DNA of 64,000 nt, taken from assembly GCA_023954155.1 (NCBI GenBank), contig JAMLIO010000003.1:152920-216919 (forward strand). The letters are read 5' to 3'. The DNA comes from Pseudobdellovibrionaceae bacterium. Lineage in GTDB: Bacteria; Bdellovibrionota; Bdellovibrionia; Bdellovibrionales; UBA1609. This document shows, one piece after another, positions 53,745-63,919 of this stretch. Positions within the stretch are counted from its first letter, which is position 1. Every line of letters starts with the position of its first letter. A model generated the notes under the pieces. The model was not told the DNA's origin and made no database searches. It saw only the letters and a program-made list of their open reading frames with translations. Made by a program: the position numbers and the translations under genes.

Positions 53745-54721
53745 TATGCACCTTTACGTGCGACTTCCTTAGCCATGTCTTCTAAATTATAAATTGTGAC
53801 ACGGTTACGGCCTGATCTCTTAGAGTCATAAAGCGCTTTATCTGCCCACTTCACAAGTTGACGCCCTGATAGTTCCATATCATGAGGATCTGACAGTGCT
53901 AGTCCAATACTGCATGTCAGTCGCATAGCAAACTCACCATTGTCAAAATTAAAGGCTTCAATAGATTCGCGCAGTCGTTCTGCAAAGATCGTAGCCCCAT
54001 CAATATTGGTTTCCGTTAAGATCATGATGAACTCATCACCACCATATCTGGCTGCGATATCTGTATCACGCACATTGGTTTTAATAATGGCTCCCACATG
54101 CTTTAAAACAAAACTTCCAAATAAGTGGTCGTTACTGTCATTCACACTTTTAAATTTGTCCATGTCCATCATCACAACGCCCACTTGACGTTTGTAACGA
54201 CGGGCACGCTTCATTTCAAATTCCAATTTCTCGTAAAGGTTGCGCATATTGTATAAACCCGTAAGGTCATCAATATCCACAAGGGCTTGTAACTTTTTAT
54301 TGGCTACACTTAAACGATCTGTAAGATCTTTAATACGAAGTTGGGCACGGACTCTGGCCATAAGTTCGCTGGGACTAAAAGGCTTAGGCATATAATCATC
54401 CGCCCCAGCGTCTAGCCCTTGAATCACCTGTTCCGTACTTGAGTCGGCTGTTAAAAAGATCACCGCCACATATTGTTTTTGTTTTTTTAACACCTTTAAG
54501 GTTTCAAGACCGTTAATGCCAGGCATGTTCATATCTAAGATCACAAGATCAGGATGCCATTTATGAATGAGGCTTAAAGCTTCTTCACCAGAGTACGCGC
54601 TCTTGACCTCATAACCACTGGCCTTCAAAGTGATACTTACAAACGCCTGTAAATCTTGATCATCATCTACGATCAAAACTTTCTTGTCTTTATTAGAACC
54701 TACAATGTGTTTAAAACTCAT
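53744..54721 (-). CDS. Response regulator with diguanylate cyclase (REC-GGDEF)
   Basis: Makes cyclic di-GMP from GTP, controlled by phosphorylation. It is 325 residues long. The receiver domain has VLIVDDDQDLQAF, phospho-acceptor Asp in DLVILDMNMPGING, and Lys in YMPKPF. A helical linker follows, then the GGDEF domain (DDLTGLYNMRNLYEKLEFE, VVMMDMDKFKSVND, ARYGGDEFMIIL). The RDTD product-inhibition site lies five residues before GGDEF, so feedback control is intact. Operon with the esterase gene. Confidence 0.93.
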   Translation of the reverse strand: MSFKHIVGSNKDKKVLIVDDDQDLQAFVSITLKASGYEVKSAYSGEEALSLIHKWHPDLVILDMNMPGINGLETLKVLKKQKQYVAVIFLTADSSTEQVIQGLDAGADDYMPKPFSPSELMARVRAQLRIKDLTDRLSVANKKLQALVDIDDLTGLYNMRNLYEKLEFEMKRARRYKRQVGVVMMDMDKFKSVNDSNDHLFGSFVLKHVGAIIKTNVRDTDIAARYGGDEFIMILTETNIDGATIFAERLRESIEAFNFDNGEFAMRLTCSIGLALSDPHDMELSGRQLVKWADKALYDSKRSGRNRVTIYNLEDMAKEVARKGA

Positions 54722-54789
54722 GCCCTCTCTTCGGCCCTTTTTCCAAGAAAATGCAGAACTTTTATACTCTTTTTTACTTTCTAGACCTT

Positions 54790-54818
54790 TTTACATTCGC
54801 ATAAAAACGGGCTAGAAT
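54790..54818 (+). promoter_or_regulatory. leuS promoter
   Basis: TTTACA (54790-54795), 17-bp spacer, TAGAAT (54813-54818). Both boxes differ from consensus at one position. The leader then contains TCTTGT and ACAAGA (6-bp arms, 54843-54859). Confidence 0.65.
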
Positions 54819-54877
54819 CCCCTCCAAGCTTGTAAGTTGGGGTCTTGTTCAGTACAAGAAGCCAGAAGGAGTAAAAC

Positions 54878-57274
54878 ATGGCGTATTCTCATCAAGAAAT
54901 TGACTCGAAATGGCAGGATTTATGGACCAAAAACCAAATCTATAAAGCTGAATTTCCTTCCACTAAACCCAAATACTATGCCCTGGATATGTTTCCCTAC
55001 CCTTCCGCCAAAGGTCTGCACGTAGGTCACTTGGCCTCTTACACTCCTACTGACGTGGTTTCTAGATATAAAAGAGCCCAAGGCTTTAACGTGCTTCATC
55101 CCATGGGATTTGATGCCTTCGGGTTACCTGCAGAACAATTCGCCATTCAAACAGGCACACATCCTGCCCTAACCACCGAAGAGGCCATCAATAACTTTCG
55201 CAGACAGATGGATGCCTTTGGGTTCAGCTTTGACTGGGATCGTTCTCTCTCAACGGCTGACCCTAAGTTTTACAAATGGACCCAATTTATTTTCACAGAG
55301 CTTTATAAAAAAGGCCTCGCCTATCAAAAAGAAGTTCCTGTGAACTGGTGCCCTGCACTTAAAACCGTCTTAGCCAACGAAGAGGTTGTGGACGGAAAGA
55401 GTGAACGCGGTGGCCATCCCGTCATTCGTATGCCCATGAAGCAGTGGATGCTAAAAATCACAGATTATTCCGAGCCACTCTTGCAGGGTCTAGATACAGT
55501 GGATTTCCCCGACAGAACCAAAGAAGGGCAAAAAAATTGGATTGGCAAAAGCTTAGGAGCAGAAATTCGTTTTGCCATTAAAGGCGAAAAGACTGAAACT
55601 CTGACGGTGTTCACCACTCGTCCTGACACTTTGTTCGGGGCCACGTTTATGGTGCTGGCTCCAGAACACCCTGCTGTTTTAGAAATCACTCCCACAGAAA
55701 AATTACCAGAGGTGAAGGCCTATATAGACTCCACCTCTAGAAAAAGCGAAGTGGATCGCAAAGCGGCTAAAGAAAAATCGGGCTGTTTTACAGGAGCCTT
55801 TGCCATCCACCCTATCACAAAAAAAGAGCTGCCCATCTGGATCGCCGATTATGTTCTGATCGACTATGGCTCAGGGGCCATCATGGCCGTCCCTGGGCAC
55901 GACGAAAGAGATTTTGAATTTGCCCAAAAGTACGGTCTTGAAATTGTACGTGTAGTAGAAGGCGGTGATGAGCTGCCTTACAGTGGCGATGGTCAAATGG
56001 TCAACTCTGATTTCTTAAATGGCTTAAGCAAAGAAGACGCCATCAAAAAGATGGTCTCCCATCTAGAAAACCAAAACCTTGGGCACGGCCAAGTTCAGTA
56101 CAAATTGCGCGACTGGCTGTTTTCTCGTCAAAGATATTGGGGTGAACCTATCCCTGTGGTTAAAAATATAAAAGACGGCTCGATCAAACCCTTGAGCCTT
56201 GCGGAACTTCCCGTAGAACTTCCTGAGGTGGCCAACTATGAACCCTCTGAGTCAGGTGAAGCCCCACTAGCCAGAAACACAGCGTGGGTGAACTACTCTG
56301 AAGATTACACTCGTGAAGTCGACACCATGCCTGGTTCTGCGGGATCGTCATGGTATTTTCTAAGATACACCGACCCTCATAACGAAAACGAACTTGCAAG
56401 CCCAGAGGCTCAAAAGTATTGGATGCCTGTCGATCTTTATTTAGGCGGCCCTGAGCACACCGTAGGACATTTACTGTACTCACGCTTTTGGCAAAGATTC
56501 TTATACGAGCAGGGACACGCAACCACCCCAGAACCTTATGCCAAGCTGGCTCACCAAGGGATGATTTTGGGACCTGATGGGGAAAAGATGTCTAAATCCC
56601 GAGGCAACGTGATCAACCCCGATGACGTCAAAGCAGATTTCGGAGCCGATGCCATCCGTGTCTACATCTGCTTTATGGGCCCCTATGACCGAGACAAACC
56701 GTGGAGCACTGATGGCATCTATGGAGTTCGACGCTTTTTAGATCGTATTTGGCGTTTATGTTTAGACGAAGACCAAAACGTGCAATTGCAAGATGGAGCC
56801 GAGTTTCCTGAAGACGCGCAAAAAGTCCTGCATAAAACCATTAAGAAAGTGGCTCAGGATATCGAGAGCCTTAATTTCAATACGGCTGTCAGTGCAATGA
56901 TGATCTACACCAACGAGCTTTATAAACTGCCCAAAGTCAGCAAAGAGATGGTTTTGCCTTTGATCCAAATCCTAGCTCCCTTTGCCCCTCACTTTTGCGA
57001 AGAGCTTTGGCAGCGCCTAGGTCAAACTGGTTTTGTTTGTGTGACGCCTTGGCCACAATATGATGAAAATTTGTGCGTCGATAACCTTTTGGTCACCGCT
57101 GTGCAGGTCAACGGTAAGACTCGCGGCACTATTGATGTTGAAGCAAATACGTCTGAAGATGAAGCCTTAAAGTTGGCGCACAACCTTAAAACTGTTCAGG
57201 CTCAACTTGAAGGAAAAAACATAGTAAAAGTGATTTATAAACCAGGTCGCATATTAAATATTATCGCTAAATAA
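54878..57274 (+). CDS. leuS: Leucyl-tRNA synthetase
   Basis: Charges tRNA-Leu. The 798 residues include the class I signatures HVGH (48-51) in AKGLHVGHLASYTPTDVV and KMSKS in GEKMSKSRGNVINPDDV (about 569-573). The CP1 editing domain is present (FTTRPDTLFGATFMVLAPEHP, GSGAIMAVPGHDERDFEFA), and MFPYPS marks LeuRS. It is somewhat shorter than E. coli LeuRS (860), with trims in the linker and C-terminal regions. AGAAGGAG precedes the ATG. Followed at 25 bp by speA. Confidence 0.97.
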   Translation: MAYSHQEIDSKWQDLWTKNQIYKAEFPSTKPKYYALDMFPYPSAKGLHVGHLASYTPTDVVSRYKRAQGFNVLHPMGFDAFGLPAEQFAIQTGTHPALTTEEAINNFRRQMDAFGFSFDWDRSLSTADPKFYKWTQFIFTELYKKGLAYQKEVPVNWCPALKTVLANEEVVDGKSERGGHPVIRMPMKQWMLKITDYSEPLLQGLDTVDFPDRTKEGQKNWIGKSLGAEIRFAIKGEKTETLTVFTTRPDTLFGATFMVLAPEHPAVLEITPTEKLPEVKAYIDSTSRKSEVDRKAAKEKSGCFTGAFAIHPITKKELPIWIADYVLIDYGSGAIMAVPGHDERDFEFAQKYGLEIVRVVEGGDELPYSGDGQMVNSDFLNGLSKEDAIKKMVSHLENQNLGHGQVQYKLRDWLFSRQRYWGEPIPVVKNIKDGSIKPLSLAELPVELPEVANYEPSESGEAPLARNTAWVNYSEDYTREVDTMPGSAGSSWYFLRYTDPHNENELASPEAQKYWMPVDLYLGGPEHTVGHLLYSRFWQRFLYEQGHATTPEPYAKLAHQGMILGPDGEKMSKSRGNVINPDDVKADFGADAIRVYICFMGPYDRDKPWSTDGIYGVRRFLDRIWRLCLDEDQNVQLQDGAEFPEDAQKVLHKTIKKVAQDIESLNFNTAVSAMMIYTNELYKLPKVSKEMVLPLIQILAPFAPHFCEELWQRLGQTGFVCVTPWPQYDENLCVDNLLVTAVQVNGKTRGTIDVEANTSEDEALKLAHNLKTVQAQLEGKNIVKVIYKPGRILNIIAK

Positions 57275-57299
57275 TTTTTAATATCATAGGGGGCTTAAG

Positions 57300-59201
57300 A
57301 TGACGGATTGGACAGTTGAAGACAGTAAAACGCTTTATGGAATTTCTAATTGGGGCGCTCCCTATTTTAACATCAACTCTAAGGGTAACGTGACCGTTGA
57401 TGTTCCTGAAAAAGGAAACCCTGTTGATCTTAAAGAGATCATTGATGATCTTAAGGCCAATGGCATTCAAACCCCTGTGTTAATGCGCTTTCCAGATATT
57501 TTATCTTCAAGAATTAAATTATTAAATCGCTGTTTTCAAAGAGCCATGACAGATTATGGATACACAGGAAAGTACCGCGGTGTTTTTCCTGTTAAAGTGA
57601 ACCAACAAAAGCATCTTGTCGAAGACCTTGTGAAATTTGGCGAACAAACAGGTTTGGGTTTAGAGTGTGGAAGCAAACCTGAGTTGATCATTGCTATTAC
57701 AAAAATGAAGTACACAGATGGGCTCATCTTATGTAATGGCTTTAAAGATAGGGACTATATTGAAACGGCACTCCTTGCGACGAAACTAGGACGTGATGTG
57801 ATCATTGTCGTGGATAGAAAATCAGAACTCGACATCATCCTTCAGGTAGCTAAAGAGCTTGAGATTAAACCCACTATTGGCTTACGAGCCAAGTTGAGCA
57901 CACGAAGCGCAGGTCGCTGGGTGGAAAGCACAGGACACAAATCCAAATTTGGTCTTACTCCTTTTGAAATGGTAGAATGCGTGGAACGTTTAAAAGCCGA
58001 AGACATGCAAGATAGCCTTCAGCTGATTCACTTTCACCTAGGATCTCAAATTCCATCAATTCTTTCCATTAAAGCCTCTTTAAAAGAAGGTACTCGTTTT
58101 TTTACTGAGCTTTACAACTTAGGTGTAACTCCTAAGTATATTGATGTTGGCGGCGGACTAGGTGTGGACTATGATGGCTCGGGAAGTACTGAAAGCTCTA
58201 CAAACTATTCAGAGCAAGAGTACGCCAACGATGTAGTGTACACCATTAAATCTATCTGTGACGAAAAGAAGGTTCCTCATCCTGACATCATCACCGAGTC
58301 TGGTCGGTCCTTAGTGGCTCACAGTTCGGTTCTGGTCTTTGATGTTTTAGGTTGTAATAACTTTGATAGCGTAGAGTCGCACGATTTCAAACCTCAACCT
58401 ACCGATCACCAAATTTTACGTGACCTTTACGATATTTCTGAAGGTTTAAGTTTAAAAACGTTAAACGAAGGCTATAACGATTTAAAACAGATTCGCGCAG
58501 ACATACTTCAACTTTTCACCTATGGGGTTTTAAATCTTGAGCAACGGGCCATTGCAGAACGTCTGATCTTTAATATCAGCAGTCGTATGCGTAAACTGAT
58601 TCGAAACGAAGAAGACTTTGCAGACATTTTATATGAACTCGATTCATTTTTATGTGACTCTTATTTTTGTAACTTCTCTGTCTTTCAATCTCTTCCCGAC
58701 TCATGGGCCGTAGATCAGATATTCCCTATTCTGCCTATCATGCGCCACAAAGAGCATCCCGATCGCAGAGCCATCATTGTGGACCTCACTTGTGATTCTG
58801 ATGGCAAGGTCAATCGTTTTATCGATAGTGAAACCTACGAAGTCAAAAGCACATTAGAAGTTCACAGCCTTAAACCTAATGAGCCTTATTACATTGGTGC
58901 TTTTTTAGCTGGGGCTTACCAAGAGATTCTTGGAGACTTGCACAACCTATTTGGTGACACCAACGCCGTACACATTCATATTTCTGAAAATGGGGGCTAT
59001 ACCATTGACCATATTGTGCAAGGTGACAGCATGAGCGATGTCTTGTCATATGTGGAATATAATCCTGAAGAGTTTGTGGTCAGCCTTAACGAAGACTGTA
59101 TGAATGGAATTTCCAAAGGGACACTTACGGAAGACCAGGCGGCTTTACTTATGAAACGATTTAAAACTTCATTGTTCAGCTCGACCTATTTAGGTTCCTA
59201 G
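57300..59201 (+). CDS. speA: Biosynthetic arginine decarboxylase
   Basis: Converts arginine to agmatine for polyamine synthesis using pyridoxal phosphate. It is 633 residues long with no signal peptide. PLP Lys99 is in GVFPVKVNQQKHLVE. Other hallmarks of the group IV decarboxylase are GLECGSKPELI, LIHFHLGSQI, YIDVGGGLGVDYDGS and ESGRSLVAHSS. The usual C-terminal part (YYIGAFLAGAYQEILGDLHNLFGDTNAVH) is present. AGGGGG precedes the ATG. Agmatinase (speB) or agmatine deiminase is not in the window. Confidence 0.96.
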   Translation: MTDWTVEDSKTLYGISNWGAPYFNINSKGNVTVDVPEKGNPVDLKEIIDDLKANGIQTPVLMRFPDILSSRIKLLNRCFQRAMTDYGYTGKYRGVFPVKVNQQKHLVEDLVKFGEQTGLGLECGSKPELIIAITKMKYTDGLILCNGFKDRDYIETALLATKLGRDVIIVVDRKSELDIILQVAKELEIKPTIGLRAKLSTRSAGRWVESTGHKSKFGLTPFEMVECVERLKAEDMQDSLQLIHFHLGSQIPSILSIKASLKEGTRFFTELYNLGVTPKYIDVGGGLGVDYDGSGSTESSTNYSEQEYANDVVYTIKSICDEKKVPHPDIITESGRSLVAHSSVLVFDVLGCNNFDSVESHDFKPQPTDHQILRDLYDISEGLSLKTLNEGYNDLKQIRADILQLFTYGVLNLEQRAIAERLIFNISSRMRKLIRNEEDFADILYELDSFLCDSYFCNFSVFQSLPDSWAVDQIFPILPIMRHKEHPDRRAIIVDLTCDSDGKVNRFIDSETYEVKSTLEVHSLKPNEPYYIGAFLAGAYQEILGDLHNLFGDTNAVHIHISENGGYTIDHIVQGDSMSDVLSYVEYNPEEFVVSLNEDCMNGISKGTLTEDQAALLMKRFKTSLFSSTYLGS

Positions 59202-59233
59202 TCCTGTTTTCTATCATCAACAAGTAATACTGT

Positions 59234-59255
59234 TCCTAGAGCTTTTAGCCTAGGA
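59234..59255 (+). terminator. Weak hairpin after speA
   Basis: TCCTAG and CTAGGA pair around a 10-nt loop that has an inner GC pair; a short CCTTTT tail follows. A probable but weak terminator. Confidence 0.35.
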
Positions 59256-59310
59256 CCTTTTGAAGTTGAATTCCTCAGCTTGATGAGGCTCTGATACTGA
59301 TGGTATTCTT

Positions 59311-61413
59311 ATGGGTATGTTTGCTAAGTTTTTCCCCTCGGTATTTCCATTAAATGATCCTGTTTTAATCTTTGCCATTGTGTTGGTGCTTTTTTTAACC
59401 GCACCCATGGTGATGAAACGCTTTAACTTACCTGGGATGATTGGACTTCTTCTTGCGGGAGCCATCTTAGGTCCTCACGCTTTAGGTATTTTAGCGCGTG
59501 ACTCTTCCTTTATCTTACTGGGTGCTGTGGGACTCACCTACATCATGTTCACCGCAGCCTTAGAGATTGATCTTACTGTCTTTAAAAAATACGGAGTGAG
59601 TGGTTTTGTTTTTGGAATGTTGACCTTTGCCTTTCCTCAAGGCTTAGGAACCTTAATAGCCTATTACATTTTAGGCTTTGATCTTTTACCTGCTATCTTA
59701 CTTGCAAGTATGTTGGCCTCACATACTCTGCTTGCTTATCCTATTGCAAGTAAACACGGTCTTTCTACAAATCGCGCGGTAACCGCTACCGTAGGCGGAA
59801 CCATCATCACCGACACGCTCGCTCTTTTGGTTTTGGCTGTGGTGGCATCTTATGCTCAAGGCGATGGTGGCGAAGCGCTATGGTGGCGACTTGGGTTTTT
59901 TATCTCTACCTTTGTGGCAGGTGTGTTCTTTTTGGTTCCTCATTTAGGACGTTGGTTTTTTAAAAAATTTCCCAATGACGACAGTGCCCAATTTGTGTTT
60001 GTGCTGTCTTCTGTTTTTATGTGCGCGGCACTGGCTCACTTTGCAGGACTGGAACCCATTGTCGGCGCCTTTTTATCTGGCTTAGCCTTAAACAAATTGA
60101 TCCCCCACAATAGCACCTTGATGAATCGCCTTAATTTTACAGGGGATGCCATCTTTATTCCTTTCTTCTTATTGTCCGTGGGAATGATTCTGGATGTGAC
60201 CGTTCTCTTTAAGAGTTTTCGCATTTGGTGGCTTTCAATTGTCATCACTCTGATTGTAATCGGTACCAAATGGGCGGCGGCCAAAGTTTCTGGTTTTATT
60301 TTCAGATACAAAAATGAAGAGACTCAAATCATGTTTGGTTTAAGTGTGGTGCAAGCAGCTGCCACCCTAGCCACTGTGATGGTCGGTCACAGAATTGGAA
60401 TGTTTGACGATGCCGTAGTGAATGCCGCCATCATCACTATTCTTGTCACCTGTATTTTAGGTCCTTATGTGGTCGACAAGTATGCCACGGCATTTGCCAG
60501 CTCCTCCACAAAAAAATCAGAGGATCACTCTGCTGAAACCAGTAATGACTCTATAATCATCCCTGTAGCACCAGAGCAAAATATACCTGCGCTACTTGAA
60601 CTGTCTTTACTCTTACGCAACCCTAAAACTAAAGCCGCCATCTACCCCACTCATATCACTGCCGATAACGAAAACTTAAATGACAATATGGCGGCTGGAA
60701 AAAAATTGTTAAACAAAGCCCTGCATGACCTCAGTGCTGCAAATTGCCCCACAGAAGCCATTCATCGTGTCGACAGCGAACCTGCTCAAGCCCTTATTAA
60801 AATTCGTAAAGAGGTAGGAGCCTCAAAAGTTGTGATGAGTTGGGATGCTCGCCCCAGCGAAAAAGGAGCACAGTTTGGCTCTGTTATTGATGCCCTAGTC
60901 ACAGACGGAGGGGCTAACCTTATCATTTCTAAACTTGCTTATTCTTTAAGTGGCTCTCGACGCATTAACCTTGTTTTTGCTCCTTTTAAATCTATGACCA
61001 TTCCACTGGTTCAAGCGGCAAAAAACGCAGAAGTTATTGCCAAGCAGCTTGGAGTCTCTATGCAAGTGATGGTGGCTCAAGATAATTTGAATGATCTTAA
61101 AAATATGTTTAAAACCTATGAGTTGAATGTTTCAAAAACTCTGATTAGTTACCCATCTGGACGCACATGGTTTCCGTTTATGATTCAGAACACTTTGCCC
61201 CATGATCTTATCATTCTTATTCCCACATTAAATCAAAACGTGGATATGGTGGCCAATACTCCTTTAACAACAACTCAGCCAGAATCTAACCCTTCTGGTT
61301 CTACAGATAACTCCTATTCGCCTAATGATAGCACCATGATGACTTACAGTATTGTGGGTCGTTACTCCGACCAAAATCTATTGATCATCTTTGGCTCTAA
61401 AAGCTTAAATTAA
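59311..61413 (+). CDS. CPA2-type cation/proton antiporter with C-terminal USP-like domain
   Basis: A 700-residue protein. The N-terminal Na+/H+ exchanger domain has about 12 helices (FNLPGMIGLLLAGAILGPHALG, LGAVGLTYIMFTAALEIDL, GGTIITDTLALLVLAVV with the paired acidic region, FAGLEPIVGAFLSGLALNKLI). From about residue 420 a soluble region resembles two universal-stress-protein folds (ALLELSLLLRNPKTKAAIYPTHIT, RRINLVFAPFKSMTIP). The start may be ATG 59311 or 59317; no ribosome binding site precedes either. Likely role in Na+ or K+/H+ exchange, complementing the sodium pump encoded at 15-22 kb. Confidence 0.9.
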   Translation: MGMFAKFFPSVFPLNDPVLIFAIVLVLFLTAPMVMKRFNLPGMIGLLLAGAILGPHALGILARDSSFILLGAVGLTYIMFTAALEIDLTVFKKYGVSGFVFGMLTFAFPQGLGTLIAYYILGFDLLPAILLASMLASHTLLAYPIASKHGLSTNRAVTATVGGTIITDTLALLVLAVVASYAQGDGGEALWWRLGFFISTFVAGVFFLVPHLGRWFFKKFPNDDSAQFVFVLSSVFMCAALAHFAGLEPIVGAFLSGLALNKLIPHNSTLMNRLNFTGDAIFIPFFLLSVGMILDVTVLFKSFRIWWLSIVITLIVIGTKWAAAKVSGFIFRYKNEETQIMFGLSVVQAAATLATVMVGHRIGMFDDAVVNAAIITILVTCILGPYVVDKYATAFASSSTKKSEDHSAETSNDSIIIPVAPEQNIPALLELSLLLRNPKTKAAIYPTHITADNENLNDNMAAGKKLLNKALHDLSAANCPTEAIHRVDSEPAQALIKIRKEVGASKVVMSWDARPSEKGAQFGSVIDALVTDGGANLIISKLAYSLSGSRRINLVFAPFKSMTIPLVQAAKNAEVIAKQLGVSMQVMVAQDNLNDLKNMFKTYELNVSKTLISYPSGRTWFPFMIQNTLPHDLIILIPTLNQNVDMVANTPLTTTQPESNPSGSTDNSYSPNDSTMMTYSIVGRYSDQNLLIIFGSKSLN

Positions 61414-61435
61414 ATTTCAAAACTTGGATGTAAAC

Positions 61436-61723
61436 ATGAATGAAACTTATCAAAAACAAATTTTTAAATCTCCTTGGTCAGACATCAAGGAGCATTCCCT
61501 ACGCGATGGCGTCATTCTTGTGTCTAATCAACTTTCACTTGAAGTGGCAGCCAAAGCAGTTGTTGAGAACAACACAGAAACCGTCAACAGTTGGATTGAA
61601 TCCCAACTGATTGGAAAACCCACACCTGAACAGCTCGAAGAGTGGAACAATAATGTCAGCAAACCCTTTTTACTTTTTATCGCCCAACCTTACGTTTTGA
61701 TTCAAGAGTTAGATTTGCAGTAA
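61436..61723 (+). CDS. DUF2288 family protein
   Basis: A 95-residue cytoplasmic protein from ATG 61436. Conserved features are ILVSNQLSLEVAAKAVVENNTETVNSWIESQLIGKPT, EEWNN and FIAQPYVLIQELDL at the end, matching DUF2288. Function unknown. It follows the antiporter by 22 bp and may be co-transcribed. The TTG at 61424 is a less likely start. Confidence 0.85.
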   Translation: MNETYQKQIFKSPWSDIKEHSLRDGVILVSNQLSLEVAAKAVVENNTETVNSWIESQLIGKPTPEQLEEWNNNVSKPFLLFIAQPYVLIQELDLQ

Positions 61724-61844
61724 TACTTCTGAAGTTATCGGTCTCTGCTTGTAACTTAAATGATTTAATCGGAAGGCCCTTTCCATCCACAGTTACCTTT
61801 ACTCAAGGGACTCTCCCAGAAAGAAGTTACGGGTAAATTATTTT

Positions 61845-62873
61845 TTATTTAGCTTCTTTGCGGGGATCAAAAGCGTCCCTAACGCCTTCACCAATCATAT
61901 TTAATGAAAATACAGTAATAAAAATGGCAATAGATGGAAACACCGCTAGCCACCACGCAATAGTAAAATAGTTTTTGGCTTGCTGTAACAGCTCACCCCA
62001 ACTGGGTGTTGGAGGTTTTAAACCAAATCCCAAATAGTCTAAAGCAGTTAAGGCCGTGATCCCTCCCGCAATAGCAAAAGGCGAAAATGTCACAATAGGT
62101 GCCAGTGCATTGGGTAAAATGTGTTTAAACATGATGATGGGACGAGACACACCTACGGCTCGGGCAGCTTCGACAAATTCTCTTTGACGAAGTTTCAAGA
62201 ACTCTGCACGAATATAAATACTAATTAAGGTCCACGCAAAGAGAGCCTGGAATAAAACCAACAGAGTGAAACTCGGTGATAGCATTGCAATCAAGGTGAT
62301 CAGCACGGTCAGCGTAGGCAAGGACTCCCATACCTCTTGCACTCGCATTCCTATCAGATCCACAATGCCACCAGAAAAGCCCATAAAGGCTCCAATCACC
62401 ACACCAATTGCATAAGAGATGATCCAAGCTAGAACCGCAAACCCAATACTATAGCGGAATCCATAGATCAAACGAGTTAAAACATCCCTTCCACGATCAT
62501 CCGTTCCCATAAGATTTTGCTTGGAAGGTGCACTAGGATAGGAAGACAGATCATTGTTAAATTCAAAGGGACTCCACTCAATCAGGGGCCATATATCGAA
62601 TTTATTTTTAGGATCTTCTTTTAAACTGCGATAATCCATTTGCATGATATCAGTGCGACCAAACTCAGTTGGATGATAATCAAAGTACACTGGAACATGT
62701 AGCTTGCCGTTATAAAGCATAAAAATAGGTTTATTGTTGGCCCACAGTTCTGCAGTCAGACTGATAAGCACTAAGAACAAGAACACATACACCGATGACA
62801 GTGCGCCTCGGCGATTTTTAAATCTTGCCCATCTTTTTTTTGCATTATCGTCTTTAAATAATTTATCGAACAT
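61845..62873 (-). CDS. yejE: Oligopeptide ABC transporter permease, YejE type
   Basis: Inner-membrane permease of 342 residues. It begins ARFKNRRGALSSVYVFL and has a long periplasmic loop (NKPIFMLYNGKLHVPVYFDY, PSAPSKQNLMGTDDRGRDVLTRLIYG). Five further helices follow, and the binding-protein-dependent transport EAA loop is EAARAVGVSRPIIMFKHILPNALAP. GTDDRGRDVLTRLIYGFR and GFGLKPPTPSWGELLQQ are OppC/YejE hallmarks. The E. coli Yej system imports peptides including microcin C. Starts 8 bp after yejB. Confidence 0.92.
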   Translation of the reverse strand: MFDKLFKDDNAKKRWARFKNRRGALSSVYVFLFLVLISLTAELWANNKPIFMLYNGKLHVPVYFDYHPTEFGRTDIMQMDYRSLKEDPKNKFDIWPLIEWSPFEFNNDLSSYPSAPSKQNLMGTDDRGRDVLTRLIYGFRYSIGFAVLAWIISYAIGVVIGAFMGFSGGIVDLIGMRVQEVWESLPTLTVLITLIAMLSPSFTLLVLFQALFAWTLISIYIRAEFLKLRQREFVEAARAVGVSRPIIMFKHILPNALAPIVTFSPFAIAGGITALTALDYLGFGLKPPTPSWGELLQQAKNYFTIAWWLAVFPSIAIFITVFSLNMIGEGVRDAFDPRKEAK

Positions 62874-62881
62874 CTCAATTC

Positions 62882-63904
62882 CTATTTAAAATCAATTCTT
62901 GGATCTACAAATGTGTAGGCAATATCTGTTAATAAACGACCAATAAGTAATAACACCGCAGGGATAAAGATCAGTGCCATAAGCACGTTGTAATCCCCAT
63001 CTAACACCGCTCTAAAAGTTAAAAGTCCAATTCCATCCAATTGAAAAATCTGCTCGATGATGATCGAACCATTAAACATCACCAACAAAAAGGAATTTAA
63101 ACCTGTCACAATAGGGATCAAAGCGTTACGAAGGGTATGCTTATACAATACCGTGTGCTCATCTAGACCCTTGGCTCTCGCGGTTCTGACATAATCCAAC
63201 TTCACTTGATCTAAAAAAGAGTTCTTCATTAAAAATGTAAGGGCTGAAAAACTATGCAGCATGTAGCAGATCAAAGGCAAAATAAAATGATGAGCACGAT
63301 CCACCACTTTTCCAAAAAAACTTTTATACTCATATCCATCAGAATAAAGTTCCCCAATAGGAAACCAATCCAAAAAGCTGGAACCCGCAAAGAACACAAT
63401 CAACAAGATCGCCATCATCACCGTGGGAATAGAGTACATGACAAAGAGGACCATACTGGTGGCATTATCAAACGGGCTGCCATCTCTGACGGCTTTAAAT
63501 ATCCCCAAGGGTATACATATCAAATACACTAAGAGCAGCGAGATCAAGCCAAACTGCAAAGAGACTGGAAACCTCTGCATGATCACATCTACTACTGGTT
63601 CCTGATAGGTGAAGCTGTCTCCGAAATCCAGAGTGACCATGTTCTTCACCCAAATGCCATAACGAACAAGGATAGGTTTATCAAAACCGTACTGTTTCTT
63701 AAGAGCTTCGATCACCTCTTCAGAGACTCCCACTTGTGAGCCTCCGCCGCCACCACCACCTGCAGCGCCTGCAAACTTCATCTGTTGGATGATACGTTCA
63801 ATAGGTCCACCTGGAGCCATATTGATAATGACAAAGCAAAATAGACTGATCCCAAACAAAGTGGGGATCATCAGTAAAATTCTTTTGAGTATATACTTAA
63901 ACAC
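62882..63904 (-). CDS. yejB: Oligopeptide ABC transporter permease, YejB type
   Basis: Inner-membrane permease of 340 residues starting at GTG 63904. ILLMIPTLFGISLFCFVIINMAPGGPIERI opens the DppB/YejB domain. A periplasmic loop carries a seven-glycine run (about residues 50-57, AAGGGGGGGSQ) at the place where E. coli YejB also has a Gly-rich stretch. The EAA loop is TARAKGLDEHTVLYKHTLRNALIPI. DFGDSFTYQEPVVDVIMQRFP is typical. Pairs with YejE. Confidence 0.92.
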   Translation of the reverse strand: MFKYILKRILLMIPTLFGISLFCFVIINMAPGGPIERIIQQMKFAGAAGGGGGGGSQVGVSEEVIEALKKQYGFDKPILVRYGIWVKNMVTLDFGDSFTYQEPVVDVIMQRFPVSLQFGLISLLLVYLICIPLGIFKAVRDGSPFDNATSMVLFVMYSIPTVMMAILLIVFFAGSSFLDWFPIGELYSDGYEYKSFFGKVVDRAHHFILPLICYMLHSFSALTFLMKNSFLDQVKLDYVRTARAKGLDEHTVLYKHTLRNALIPIVTGLNSFLLVMFNGSIIIEQIFQLDGIGLLTFRAVLDGDYNVLMALIFIPAVLLLIGRLLTDIAYTFVDPRIDFK

Positions 63905-63919
63905 GTCGTAAAACCTGCG

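Noticed and set aside
54819..54877. T-box leader for leuS
   Set aside because: The leader is under 60 nt and lacks the T-box core sequence and specifier loop.
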